Below, piece after piece: positions 7,158-14,317 of a stretch of DNA of 19,829 nt (positions within the stretch are counted from its first letter, which is position 1; every line of letters begins with the position of its first letter). The position numbers and the translations under genes were made by a program. This stretch comes from CAYPHJ01 sp964410485 (GTDB lineage Bacteria; Desulfobacterota; Binatia; UBA9968). Below the pieces are notes generated by a model. That model was not told the DNA's origin. It was given only the letters and a program-made list of their open reading frames with translations, and did not search any database. Location: contig CAYPHJ010000087.1 in assembly GCA_964410485.1 (NCBI GenBank), forward strand, positions 1 to 19,829. Reading direction: 5' to 3'.

Positions 7158-7565
7158 TCATCGCTCGCGCCAGCCCCGTGCGAGGACCCCTTGATCGATG
7201 AAACTCACGTAACTGTGTCCGTATCGACCGATGAATCTGATATCGGGCCGGTGAAGAGACTCATATGTGTAACCGCCGTTCACCGACAGCTCATCGCCGA
7301 CATTGTTGAGCTCGCTGTGACGGGCAAAGAGTTTTGCGCTGCGAGTGTATGGATGTTGAGTGTCAGGGAAACGTATCCTTCAGGGGCGTAGAAGAAAAAC
7401 AGGGTTGGCGCGACGTAACAAAGTCGTGTTCCTTGTCCTTTCTGAAAAATACGTTGTCGCTGAACTGTTCCGAGAGGCGTAAAGAAGACTGGCTGGCAAA
7501 AGCGGTCTATCCACCCCTGGTCAGGATAAAAGCTTCAACGAGAGTGATCAGTACAAGCCACTCAT
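7158..7565 (-). pseudogene. Outer-membrane beta-barrel protein remnant (BBP2-like)
   Basis: An ATG at 7565 overlaps the stop of the response-regulator gene as ATGA. Conserved-looking pieces are spread over several frames. First comes a hydrophobic leader WLVLITLVEAFILT, then an in-frame TAG, then AFASQSSLRLSEQFSDNVFF and RKDKEHDFVT. After a shift, VAPTLFFFYAPEGYVSLTL follows, and after another shift ARHSELNNVGDELSVNGGYT, ending in a stop at 7158-7160. The pattern of SEQFSDNVF, then D.VT..P.L, then alternating strands is what I expect from the putative beta-barrel porin 2 type proteins that accompany exopolysaccharide and XrtA loci. Full-length members are several hundred residues long; here only the first third or so can be read. 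It would sit in the same operon as the upstream regulator. The family call is moderate; the frame lesions are seen directly if that call is right. Confidence 0.5.
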
Positions 7566-8944
7566 ACCAGATCTTTGAACGACTCCTTGTGCAGGCCATG
7601 CCTCCTCATCTTTCTGTAGAGCGTCTTGTTATCCACCCGCGCCTCTTTCGCCGTCGAGGATATCCCGCCTTTGTACTTGATTAAAAGACCCCGGAGGTAC
7701 TCTTTCTCGCTCCGCAGTAACCACTGCTTCAAGGATAAATCGCTGTCGCCGTTCATCGAGAAGTGGCGGTCCACCACGCGTTGAGGAGGCGCGGGCAAGT
7801 CGACATCCTCGATCACCTCGCCCTGGCATTTCACAATCGCCCTCTCCAGTATGTTTTCCAGCTCACGAATATTGCCCGGCCAATGGTACCCTAGCATGTG
7901 GTCCAGCGCCTGCGGGGCCACCGCGCGAATCTTCTTTTCTTGGGCAACCCCATGCCGGCTCAGAATGTGATTGACGAGCAACGGGAGATCTTCCAGTCGT
8001 TCACGAAGCGGCGGCAATTGTACGGGTATCACATTAATCCGATAATAAAAATCCTCGCGCAGGCTGCCGCGCGCAAGGCACAGTGAAAGATCGACGTTCG
8101 TGGCTGCAATGACGCGCATGTCGACCTTCGGTCTGCGGTTTCCACCCAGACGCTCGACTTCGCGCTCTTGCAAGACGCGCAGGAGCTTCACCTGCATCGG
8201 AGACGCCATGGTTTCGATCTCGTCCAGAAAGAGGGTTCCGCCGTCGGCAAGTTCGATTTTTCCCGCCCGGCTTTGCACCGCTCCCGTAAAAGCGCCTTTT
8301 TCATAACCGAATAATTCACTTTCCAACAAAGTGTCCGGGAAGGCTCCGCAGTTGATAGGAACGAATTGCCGCGATTTACGTCGACTGAGATTATGGATCG
8401 CACGCGCCACCAATTCTTTTCCCGTCCCCGTTTCTCCCGTGATCATGACCCCGGAATCTGTCTCGGCGAGGGATCGTATCAAATCGAACACCTTGAGCAT
8501 CTTCGGGCTTTTGCTCAGGATATTTTCCAGATAGTGTTCTTCCTGTACGCGCTGGCGCAATTCCCGGACTTCCTCCAACAGCCGGCGCTTTTCGATCAGT
8601 TTTTCGCTCACCAATCGGATGGCTTCAGGTTGGAAGGGCTTGGTAATATAGTCGCTGGCGCCGAGCTTCATCGCCTCCACGGCCTGCTTGATGTTGCCGA
8701 AGGCAGTGATGAGAATCACATCCGTGTCCGGATATTTTTCGCGAACGTGCCGCGCCAACTGAAAGCCATCGAGGCCGGGCATTTTGACGTCCGACACCAC
8801 GATGGCGAACTTCTCCCTGGCAAGCTTGTCGATGCCCTCTTCCCCGCACGTGGCTGTTGTGACTCTGAATCCCTCTTGCTCGTAAAACTCTCCGAGTTGC
8901 TCCCGAAGGCGATCGTGGTCCTCAACAATGAGCACGCTATACAT
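7562..8944 (-). CDS. NtrC-family sigma-54-dependent response regulator
   Basis: The 460-residue protein has a receiver domain (residues 1-120, phospho-acceptor Asp52 in VVSDVKMPG, Lys102 in the TKPF motif), an AAA+ sigma-54 interaction domain (about 140-375) with Walker A GETGTGKE at 170-177, the sigma-54 contact loop GAFTGA at 217-222, Walker B FLDE ending at Asp241/Glu242, and a WPGNIREL motif, and a C-terminal Fis-type helix-turn-helix (about 410-455, ISSTAKEARVDNKTLYRKM). It should activate sigma-54 promoters when phosphorylated. The gene lies 14 bp downstream of the histidine kinase at 8959-10143, its likely cognate, and overlaps the barrel remnant downstream. Targets may include the -24/-12 sites at 6779 and 10208. 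It is distinct from prsR: its receiver lacks the PrsR insertion after the phospho-acceptor. Confidence 0.93.
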   Translation of the reverse strand: MYSVLIVEDHDRLREQLGEFYEQEGFRVTTATCGEEGIDKLAREKFAIVVSDVKMPGLDGFQLARHVREKYPDTDVILITAFGNIKQAVEAMKLGASDYITKPFQPEAIRLVSEKLIEKRRLLEEVRELRQRVQEEHYLENILSKSPKMLKVFDLIRSLAETDSGVMITGETGTGKELVARAIHNLSRRKSRQFVPINCGAFPDTLLESELFGYEKGAFTGAVQSRAGKIELADGGTLFLDEIETMASPMQVKLLRVLQEREVERLGGNRRPKVDMRVIAATNVDLSLCLARGSLREDFYYRINVIPVQLPPLRERLEDLPLLVNHILSRHGVAQEKKIRAVAPQALDHMLGYHWPGNIRELENILERAIVKCQGEVIEDVDLPAPPQRVVDRHFSMNGDSDLSLKQWLLRSEKEYLRGLLIKYKGGISSTAKEARVDNKTLYRKMRRHGLHKESFKDLV

Positions 8945-8958
8945 AAACTTGTCGAATC

Positions 8959-10143
8959 CTATCTGCGTCCCCGTCGGTAGTTTTCAGGGCTAACGCTCAA
9001 TGAGTCGTCTTGGAATTGTATTGCGGCTTCGGCCGGAAGGGTGATGTTCACTTCGGTCCCCTGACCTTCCCTGTTTTTGATGGTCAAAAGCCCTTCATGC
9101 ATTTCGATGAAACGAACTGCCATGCTTAACCCCAGGCCATTGTGGTTCATCTTGGACGTATGGAACGGAAGTTTAATCCGATCCATGTTCTCGGGCTCGA
9201 CTCCTGTACCCGAATCGCGCACACGCAACCGCACCACGGCCCGGTGCTGTTCTGCGATTTCCGCCGAGGCGTGTAGGGCCACACTGCCTTGCGCTGGCGT
9301 GGCCTCAAGAGCGTTTTCCAGCACGCTGCCCAGGGCCAATTCGAGCAAATACGGATCGCCGCGAACCACCACGTCCTTGAGGGAGCATTCATCGATCTCG
9401 CGATGAAACACGACCTGCTTTTCCAGAAACGACTGCCTTCGCGTCATGGCCGCGGCATTGATGATTTCCGTAAAATCAAAGATCGGGCTCCAGGTCGGCA
9501 CCTGACAGTATTCGGAAAACGTTCGCGTCAAATCGATTGCGTTTTCGACCGTCTGCTCCAGTACTGCTGTTTCACGGCTTTCGCCAAGATTCTTCTTCAA
9601 AGAATTGATGACCAGATTGAGCAGTTGGAAATGGTTTCCCAGCTTGTGAATGAACCTGCCGATGGCGGCCTGTTCCAAGTCGTAGATTTTTTCTTCATTG
9701 CGCAACGGAACGATGCAGCCGCGAATGAACCCTACTTGCATCCCTCGAACCCTGCGAAAGGTATGGCAAACCCAAAGAGGCAGCCCACGGTCGTCAACGA
9801 TACGATGTAGCGCTGAACCGCATTCACTCTCTTCCAGCTCGGTCATTTGGTCGCGCAGCCGCATCCAATCATCTGGCAACAGGCGTTCTTGCCAAATATC
9901 GGCAGTGCCCAGAAAACCGCGCGGTGGGACCCCAAGGAGATTCTGCGCGTTGGGTGAAAGGTAAGTAAGTTCGAGCGCCAAATTGCACTCATAAAGGACG
10001 CAGGGTAGGGAACCGAGGAAATTTGCCGCTATCGGATGATCTTCGATACGCTCAGCTGACGCGTTCTCGATAGCAACTTGTGCAGTTGACAACGCGGTGG
10101 ATGCGACACGAACAGTTGCCACCTTGGTTACCGGACTAGCCAC
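8959..10143 (-). CDS. Soluble PAS sensor histidine kinase
   Basis: The 394-residue kinase has no clear membrane segment. After a variable N-terminus a PAS-like domain spans about residues 43-150 (VLYECNLALELTYLSPNAQN, then WVCHTF and GFIRGCIVPLR). The phospho-acceptor is probably His166 in RFIHKLGNHFQLL, an H-box in which HKLGN takes the place of the usual HDLKN or HEIKN. The ATPase domain shows an N-box (LENALEAT), DSGTGVEP, FHTSK and NGLGLSMAVRFIEMH. The start is GTG at 10143, preceded by GGAG at a 9-nt distance. It is the upstream partner of the NtrC-like regulator, 14 bp away, and is divergent from prsK. A -24/-12-like site lies at 10208-10223. The signal sensed is unknown. Confidence 0.9.
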   Translation of the reverse strand: MASPVTKVATVRVASTALSTAQVAIENASAERIEDHPIAANFLGSLPCVLYECNLALELTYLSPNAQNLLGVPPRGFLGTADIWQERLLPDDWMRLRDQMTELEESECGSALHRIVDDRGLPLWVCHTFRRVRGMQVGFIRGCIVPLRNEEKIYDLEQAAIGRFIHKLGNHFQLLNLVINSLKKNLGESRETAVLEQTVENAIDLTRTFSEYCQVPTWSPIFDFTEIINAAAMTRRQSFLEKQVVFHREIDECSLKDVVVRGDPYLLELALGSVLENALEATPAQGSVALHASAEIAEQHRAVVRLRVRDSGTGVEPENMDRIKLPFHTSKMNHNGLGLSMAVRFIEMHEGLLTIKNREGQGTEVNITLPAEAAIQFQDDSLSVSPENYRRGRR

Positions 10144-10207
10144 CTGTTAATTCTCCAATACTAAATAAAACAACAATTTGTCCGAACGGGATAAAGCCGA
10201 CCTAGCG

Positions 10208-10223
10208 AGCCTAACGTTTGCCA
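10208..10223 (-). promoter_or_regulatory. Candidate sigma-54 promoter of the histidine kinase operon
   Basis: TGGCAA-ACGTT-AGGCT on the minus strand keeps TGGCA at -24 and GC at -12 with the right spacing, but the -12 element is AGGCT instead of TTGCW. Start of transcription near 10198 would leave a leader of about 55 nt before the GTG at 10143, the same geometry as at wza. If used, the operon may activate itself. Confidence 0.4.
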
Positions 10224-10636
10224 CAATACGACCTGATATTCAAGCAAAATTGTTAGACGAGATTACAACATTTGAGACACAAAGCAACAGATTTAAACAA
10301 CACAAACTTTTCTATCTTACAGCAACTTATACCAAGATCTCCATGGAACGACCTGAATGCTCCAAGGAAAGCTGTGAAATCCGCTTCACTATTAAACCGG
10401 GTGACCAACTTCCAAGTTACACCGTTATATTTCCAACATTCTCCTGACCCCCTGGCTTCTGCCACCGATAATTCACGCTCAGCGGGAAAACTACGCCAGG
10501 CTGTCATCGCGGTAAGCCCTTCGACTAAATGCTCAGCCCGCAAATCTTCGCAGAGAGTCGCCGCTTAAATGTATCCAGATGGAAGCAGATTTTGATCGGT
10601 CCTTTTCTCCACGTCCGCTAGCACAAAAATTGGGTC

Positions 10637-10649
10637 GGGCAGTTGAGCC
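10637..10649. promoter_or_regulatory. GGGCAGTT element upstream of prsK promoter
   Basis: GGGCAGTTGAGCC shares 11 of 13 bases with the core of the perfect dyad at 6922-6939 and lies about 63-75 bp upstream of the -24/-12 site of prsK. It is a less perfect dyad (GGC/GCC arms). A shared binding site for PrsR is a reasonable but untested reading. Confidence 0.35.
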
Positions 10650-10711
10650 TTACAAAAACCACTCGTGTTGAGCTTTAGCTGCCAGTTTGCCCCCAAAAAA
10701 CCTCGTTTGCG

Positions 10712-10727
10712 TGGCACTGCATTTGCT
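10712..10727 (+). promoter_or_regulatory. Consensus-perfect sigma-54 promoter of prsK-prsR
   Basis: TGGCAC-TGCAT-TTGCT matches TGGCAC-N5-TTGCW at every defined position. Transcription would begin near 10738, giving a leader of about 32 nt before the ATG at 10770. This also argues against the upstream GTG at 10665 as the prsK start, because the promoter would lie inside the gene. PrsR, encoded in the same operon, is the natural activator. Confidence 0.75.
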
Positions 10728-10769
10728 CCAGACGCTTCCGAACTTGCAAGCCATTACCCTGAAACACGC

Positions 10770-12938
10770 ATGGATCACATCGCGTTTGTCAAGATTTTGA
10801 TACCGCTCAATTTGCTCGTGCTGAGTGGAGTGTTGTTATTTCTCTTGCCCAGAATGAACCGCCATCCAAGCGTCCCTCTGCTCCTGCTCGCGCTCATTCC
10901 ACTTGCCGTGTTCGAGTTTGGCTGCCTTATTTTCATCGAATCGCCAAACTCCTTCAAAGGTGCGTTCCTCATCGTGCTCGGTGCTGCGCTCGTCCCTCTG
11001 GGAGTTACACCGGTGAGTCATACACTCGGCCGCAATTCGGAAAGGCGATTTAGCCCTCTTTGGTTGGCGTACTATGCGGTGCAACTGTTAGTTCTCGCGT
11101 TGTTTCTTTATGGCCTGTTGACGGGACAACTCATTGCATGGGTGACCGGAGTTCTCGACGAGCCCATCATTCTGATCGAGCAGAGAAGCAAGTGGCTATT
11201 TGCCCACATCCTGATCTTTGCGGGTGTAGCACTGCTGGCTCTTGACAGCACCCTGCGCAAAGCCAGCGGCCTACAACTGGAGGCGCTTAAAACCCTTTCC
11301 GTCGCCTTTTTGGGTCTGATCGTATATTTCGTTTACCTTGCGATCAACATCGTCCTCTCGTCTTATATTACCCAATCCATCCTCCTCTCCGGAGCCATCA
11401 TTATCTTTCTTGGGCTCGTTTTAATCGTCTATTCCGTTGCCAGACAGCCATTCTGGGATGTGACGCTTTCGGTGTCGCGACGCATTGTGTTCGGCAGTCT
11501 CACCGCGGCGGCCATCCTCCTCTACTTCATCATTTCCGGGACAGTGCTCAACGTGCTGCGGCGCGCGCAGCCGCACGGTTACGACATCGTCTTGCCAGGA
11601 GTCGTTTTTGCTCTGGTCGCGGGCTTTCTTGTCGTTTATTTGTCGCCCAAATTGAGAAAGACGGCGCGGCATTTTGTTGCCCGTTATGTTTTTCGCAACA
11701 AATACGATTACAGAGACCTCTGGATGAGGTTTTCCGAGAAATCCAGGGGTTCGCTGTATCTGAATGAGCTACTGCCACTTGTCGCCGAGTTCATCGCCGA
11801 TACAATGTTCGTCCAACAGGTCGCCGTATGGCTGCGCGAGCCGACCTCGAACGGCTTTTCCTTGGCCTACCATTACAATCCGGTGGCTTCGGGACCCGGT
11901 GACGATTTGGCGCTACACCTGAAGCGCTCATTGAATCCCCATGAGATGAACTCGATCTACGAGGTTCCCGATGCCGGCTCGGGCGGCGCGATGGAGACGT
12001 TTCCCATCGACAATCAGGCGGCGCTCCAGCGGCTGCACATCAAACGGATGGTTCTCGTTGAGAAGGACAACGATGTCCTCGCCGCTCTCGGAGTGGGCGC
12101 CCTTCTGGACAGCAGACAACCCTCCCCGGAAGACGACCAACTTCTCACCAGTTTCCGCAACCAACTCGCCTACTTGATCTTGATGCATCGACTATCTGAA
12201 GAACTTTTGCTCGCGCGCGAATGGGAGTCCTTCAACCGCCTTGCGTCATTTGTACTGCACGACTTGAAGAATCTCGCAATGCTGCAAAGCATGACGCTCG
12301 AAAACGCTAACCAGCTCAGCGGCAACCCGGACTTTGTTGCCGACGCTTTTGCAACCTTCAATCATACGACGGACAAGATGATCAACCTAATCGCAAGCCT
12401 GTCGGTACAGCGCGGCCAATTCTCTCTCACGCAGCAACCCGTCGACATTCTAGAGGTCATCGACACTACCGTGGAGCAGCTCAAAATCCGGCAACGTAAT
12501 GGCCTCAACCTCATCACAACGTTTCCGCCCCGCGACAATATCCCTGTGATTTCTGGCGATCCCGAACTCCTGCAAAAAGCGTTCACCAATCTTCTGCTGA
12601 ATGCCATACAGAGTCTGCCCAAAGGCGAAGGAAACCTCGAGCTCACGGTGCGGAGTTGCGAAAACGGGAAGATCACCGCAATCATCAAAGACAGCGGGTG
12701 TGGGATTCCGCCCGAGCAATTGAAAAACCTGTTCCGTCCTTTTCATACAACCAAAAAAAATGGCACGGGCATCGGCCTATCACATACTCGATCCATCGTG
12801 GAGGTGCACGGCGGTGAGCTCAAAATCGAAAGCCAGCTCAACGCGGGCACCAAAGTTGAACTTGAATTTCCGACCCTCTCCCGATCACAGCAGAAAGGAA
12901 CCCGATCTTGTGAAACCCAAACTTCTTCTTGTGGATGA
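10770..12938 (+). CDS. prsK: PEP-CTERM/XrtA system membrane histidine kinase PrsK
   Basis: This 722-residue inner-membrane kinase starts MDHIAFVKILIPLNLLVLSG. About eight or nine hydrophobic helices fill residues 1-300 (examples: SVPLLLLALIPLAVF, YYAVQLLVLALFLYGLL, SAAIIL-type helices), followed by HFVARYVFRNKYDYRDLWM, a typical PrsK junction, and a GAF-like region to about 470. The phospho-acceptor is His497 in SFVLHDLKNLAML, the HDLKN box characteristic of PrsK. The ATPase domain has NLLLNAIQSLPKGEG, DSGCGIPP, FRPFHTTK and GTGIGLSHTRSIVEVHGG. ATG at 10770 is preferred because a perfect -24/-12 promoter lies just upstream; an in-frame GTG at 10665 is the alternative. Its 3' end overlaps prsR by 29 bp, implying coupled translation. 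PrsK is known as the sensor that governs exopolysaccharide and PEP-CTERM genes through PrsR. The signal is unknown. Confidence 0.92.
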   Translation: MDHIAFVKILIPLNLLVLSGVLLFLLPRMNRHPSVPLLLLALIPLAVFEFGCLIFIESPNSFKGAFLIVLGAALVPLGVTPVSHTLGRNSERRFSPLWLAYYAVQLLVLALFLYGLLTGQLIAWVTGVLDEPIILIEQRSKWLFAHILIFAGVALLALDSTLRKASGLQLEALKTLSVAFLGLIVYFVYLAINIVLSSYITQSILLSGAIIIFLGLVLIVYSVARQPFWDVTLSVSRRIVFGSLTAAAILLYFIISGTVLNVLRRAQPHGYDIVLPGVVFALVAGFLVVYLSPKLRKTARHFVARYVFRNKYDYRDLWMRFSEKSRGSLYLNELLPLVAEFIADTMFVQQVAVWLREPTSNGFSLAYHYNPVASGPGDDLALHLKRSLNPHEMNSIYEVPDAGSGGAMETFPIDNQAALQRLHIKRMVLVEKDNDVLAALGVGALLDSRQPSPEDDQLLTSFRNQLAYLILMHRLSEELLLAREWESFNRLASFVLHDLKNLAMLQSMTLENANQLSGNPDFVADAFATFNHTTDKMINLIASLSVQRGQFSLTQQPVDILEVIDTTVEQLKIRQRNGLNLITTFPPRDNIPVISGDPELLQKAFTNLLLNAIQSLPKGEGNLELTVRSCENGKITAIIKDSGCGIPPEQLKNLFRPFHTTKKNGTGIGLSHTRSIVEVHGGELKIESQLNAGTKVELEFPTLSRSQQKGTRSCETQTSSCG

Positions 12939-14313
12939 CGAGGAAAGCATTCTGAAGCAACTGCGGTGGGCACTTTCACCCGAGTATGACGTTTTGACAA
13001 GCTCGAACGAGAATGAAGCCTTGAACCTTTTCGAAAAGGAAAAACCCCCCGTGGCAACCGTGGATCTGTCTCTAAATCCGCAAAACCCGGGAGACCTGGG
13101 TGGCATGCGATTGCTCGAACGAATCATGGCTCGAGAGCCGGCAACCCGCGTTATCGTAGTCACCGGAAACGATGACCATGGCAACGCGCTGCGCGCCGTT
13201 CGCTTGGGGGCCTTCGATTACTATTCAAAGCCGATTCGGCTGGATGAGTTGAGGGTCACGATCCAACGCGCGGTGCACATTCATGGCCTCCAACAATGTC
13301 TTCACGAAAGTGACCAGCCAATGGAGCAAGCCTTTCACGGGATCATCGGGAAGTCCAAGAGCATGCACGACGTGTTTCGCTTCATCGAGCGCGTGGCGCT
13401 TTCCGATATTTCGGTGCTCCTCAGTGGCGAGAGCGGTACTGGCAAGGAAGTCGTTGCCAAAGCGATCCATCAACAAAGCCAGCGCAAGGCCAACCCGTTC
13501 ATTGCTGTCAATTGTGGCGCCATCCCCGAAACTCTGTTGGAAAGCGAACTGTTCGGCCATGAGAAAGGAGCATTTACGGGAGCACATGCTCAAAAGCGTG
13601 GAAAGTTCGAGCTGGCCCACACGGGCACGCTTTTTCTCGATGAAATCGGCGAACTCGCGCCGCCACTGCAGGTCAAACTGCTGCGATTCCTGCAAGATCG
13701 AAAGATCGAGCGCGTGGGCGGCACCCAACCGATCGAAGTGGATGTTAGAATCATCGCCGCAACCAACCGCGATCTCAAAAAGGACATGGAAAATCATGTT
13801 TTTCGCGAAGACCTGTACTATCGCTTGAAGGTCGTGCCGCTGGATTTACCGCCCCTGCGCGACCGCCGAGAAGACATTATTCCTTTGGCTCGTCACTTTT
13901 TGAAGAAATCTTGTCAGGAGCACCGAAAAGCTCCCATGACGCTTTCTGCCGAAGCAGAGGCGGCGCTCTTGATGCACCGCTGGCCCGGCAATGTTCGAGA
14001 GCTTGAAAATCTCATCAGCCGGGCCGTCGTTCTGACCCCGCATCCACTCCTCAAGCCTGTGGATCTGGGCTTTGCTCCGGAGCAAATGCCCACAGATGTA
14101 AACTTGAAGATAGCCAAAAAAGCCATAGAGATGGATTTTGTCAAAAAGGCTCTTTCCCGCAACAGGGGTATTGTTAGTCGCGCCGCCAGAGAGCTCGGCA
14201 TCAGCCGAGTTAATCTTTACGAGTTGATCGGCAAATACGACATTCGCCTGCACGAATTCAAAATCACCCGCCCCGGAAACAAACAGGAAATGAAAAGCCG
14301 GGAGGTCTCCTGA
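12910..14313 (+). CDS. prsR: PEP-CTERM/XrtA system sigma-54 response regulator PrsR
   Basis: The 467-residue regulator begins VKPKLLLVDDEE at a GTG preceded by AAAGGA ten bases upstream; a longer frame begins further upstream but has no motif before this point. The receiver's phospho-acceptor is Asp52 in ATVDLSLNPQNPGDLGGM, and the extra residues after it are the hallmark of PrsR. Then come VVTGNDD, Lys107 in the SKPI motif, Walker A GESGTGKE at 173-180, GAFTGA at 220-225, Walker B FLDE with Asp244/Glu245, HRWPGNVRELEN, and a Fis-type helix-turn-helix (SRAARELGISRVNLYELIGK). PrsR activates sigma-54 promoters of exopolysaccharide and PEP-CTERM genes in the systems where it has been studied; here the sites at 10712 and 6779 are likely targets. 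The sugar dehydrogenase gene follows after a single base. Confidence 0.93.
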   Translation: MKPKLLLVDDEESILKQLRWALSPEYDVLTSSNENEALNLFEKEKPPVATVDLSLNPQNPGDLGGMRLLERIMAREPATRVIVVTGNDDHGNALRAVRLGAFDYYSKPIRLDELRVTIQRAVHIHGLQQCLHESDQPMEQAFHGIIGKSKSMHDVFRFIERVALSDISVLLSGESGTGKEVVAKAIHQQSQRKANPFIAVNCGAIPETLLESELFGHEKGAFTGAHAQKRGKFELAHTGTLFLDEIGELAPPLQVKLLRFLQDRKIERVGGTQPIEVDVRIIAATNRDLKKDMENHVFREDLYYRLKVVPLDLPPLRDRREDIIPLARHFLKKSCQEHRKAPMTLSAEAEAALLMHRWPGNVRELENLISRAVVLTPHPLLKPVDLGFAPEQMPTDVNLKIAKKAIEMDFVKKALSRNRGIVSRAARELGISRVNLYELIGKYDIRLHEFKITRPGNKQEMKSREVS

Positions 14314-14317
14314 GTTG
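14301..14317 (+). promoter_or_regulatory. Shine-Dalgarno that fixes a TTG start for the dehydrogenase
   Basis: GGAGG at 14301-14305 lies nine bases before TTG at 14315-14317, just after the prsR stop (14311-14313). The next in-frame methionine is far inside the Rossmann domain, so TTG is the only sensible start. Confidence 0.7.

Larger units (their letters stand above)
10144..10769. other. Divergent intergenic region between the kinase operon and prsK
   Basis: About 625 bp separate the two divergent regulatory operons. I see no supported gene; the short frames on both strands lack ribosome binding sites and motifs. The region is AT-rich near 10150-10320 compared with its flanks. It contains a sigma-54-like site toward the kinase (10208-10223), a dyad-like element (10637-10649) and a perfect sigma-54 site toward prsK (10712-10727). 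Confidence 0.55.

Noticed and set aside
7092..7391. Plus-strand 99-codon frame
   Set aside because: The opposite strand carries pieces of a barrel protein over much of it, and the frame has no motif or good start.
10178..10543. Open frames on both strands in the divergent regulatory region
   Set aside because: They overlap each other, have no ribosome binding site and no family features, and cover the promoter region of the kinase operon.
10665..10769. Extended N-terminus of PrsK from a GTG at 10665
   Set aside because: A perfect sigma-54 promoter at 10712-10727 would lie inside the coding sequence, and the extra 35 residues look unlike a membrane protein start.
12760..12909. Upstream extension of PrsR
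   Set aside because: The extension runs through the prsK coding sequence out of frame and has no receiver-domain sequence; the GTG at 12910 has a ribosome binding site and begins the receiver domain.
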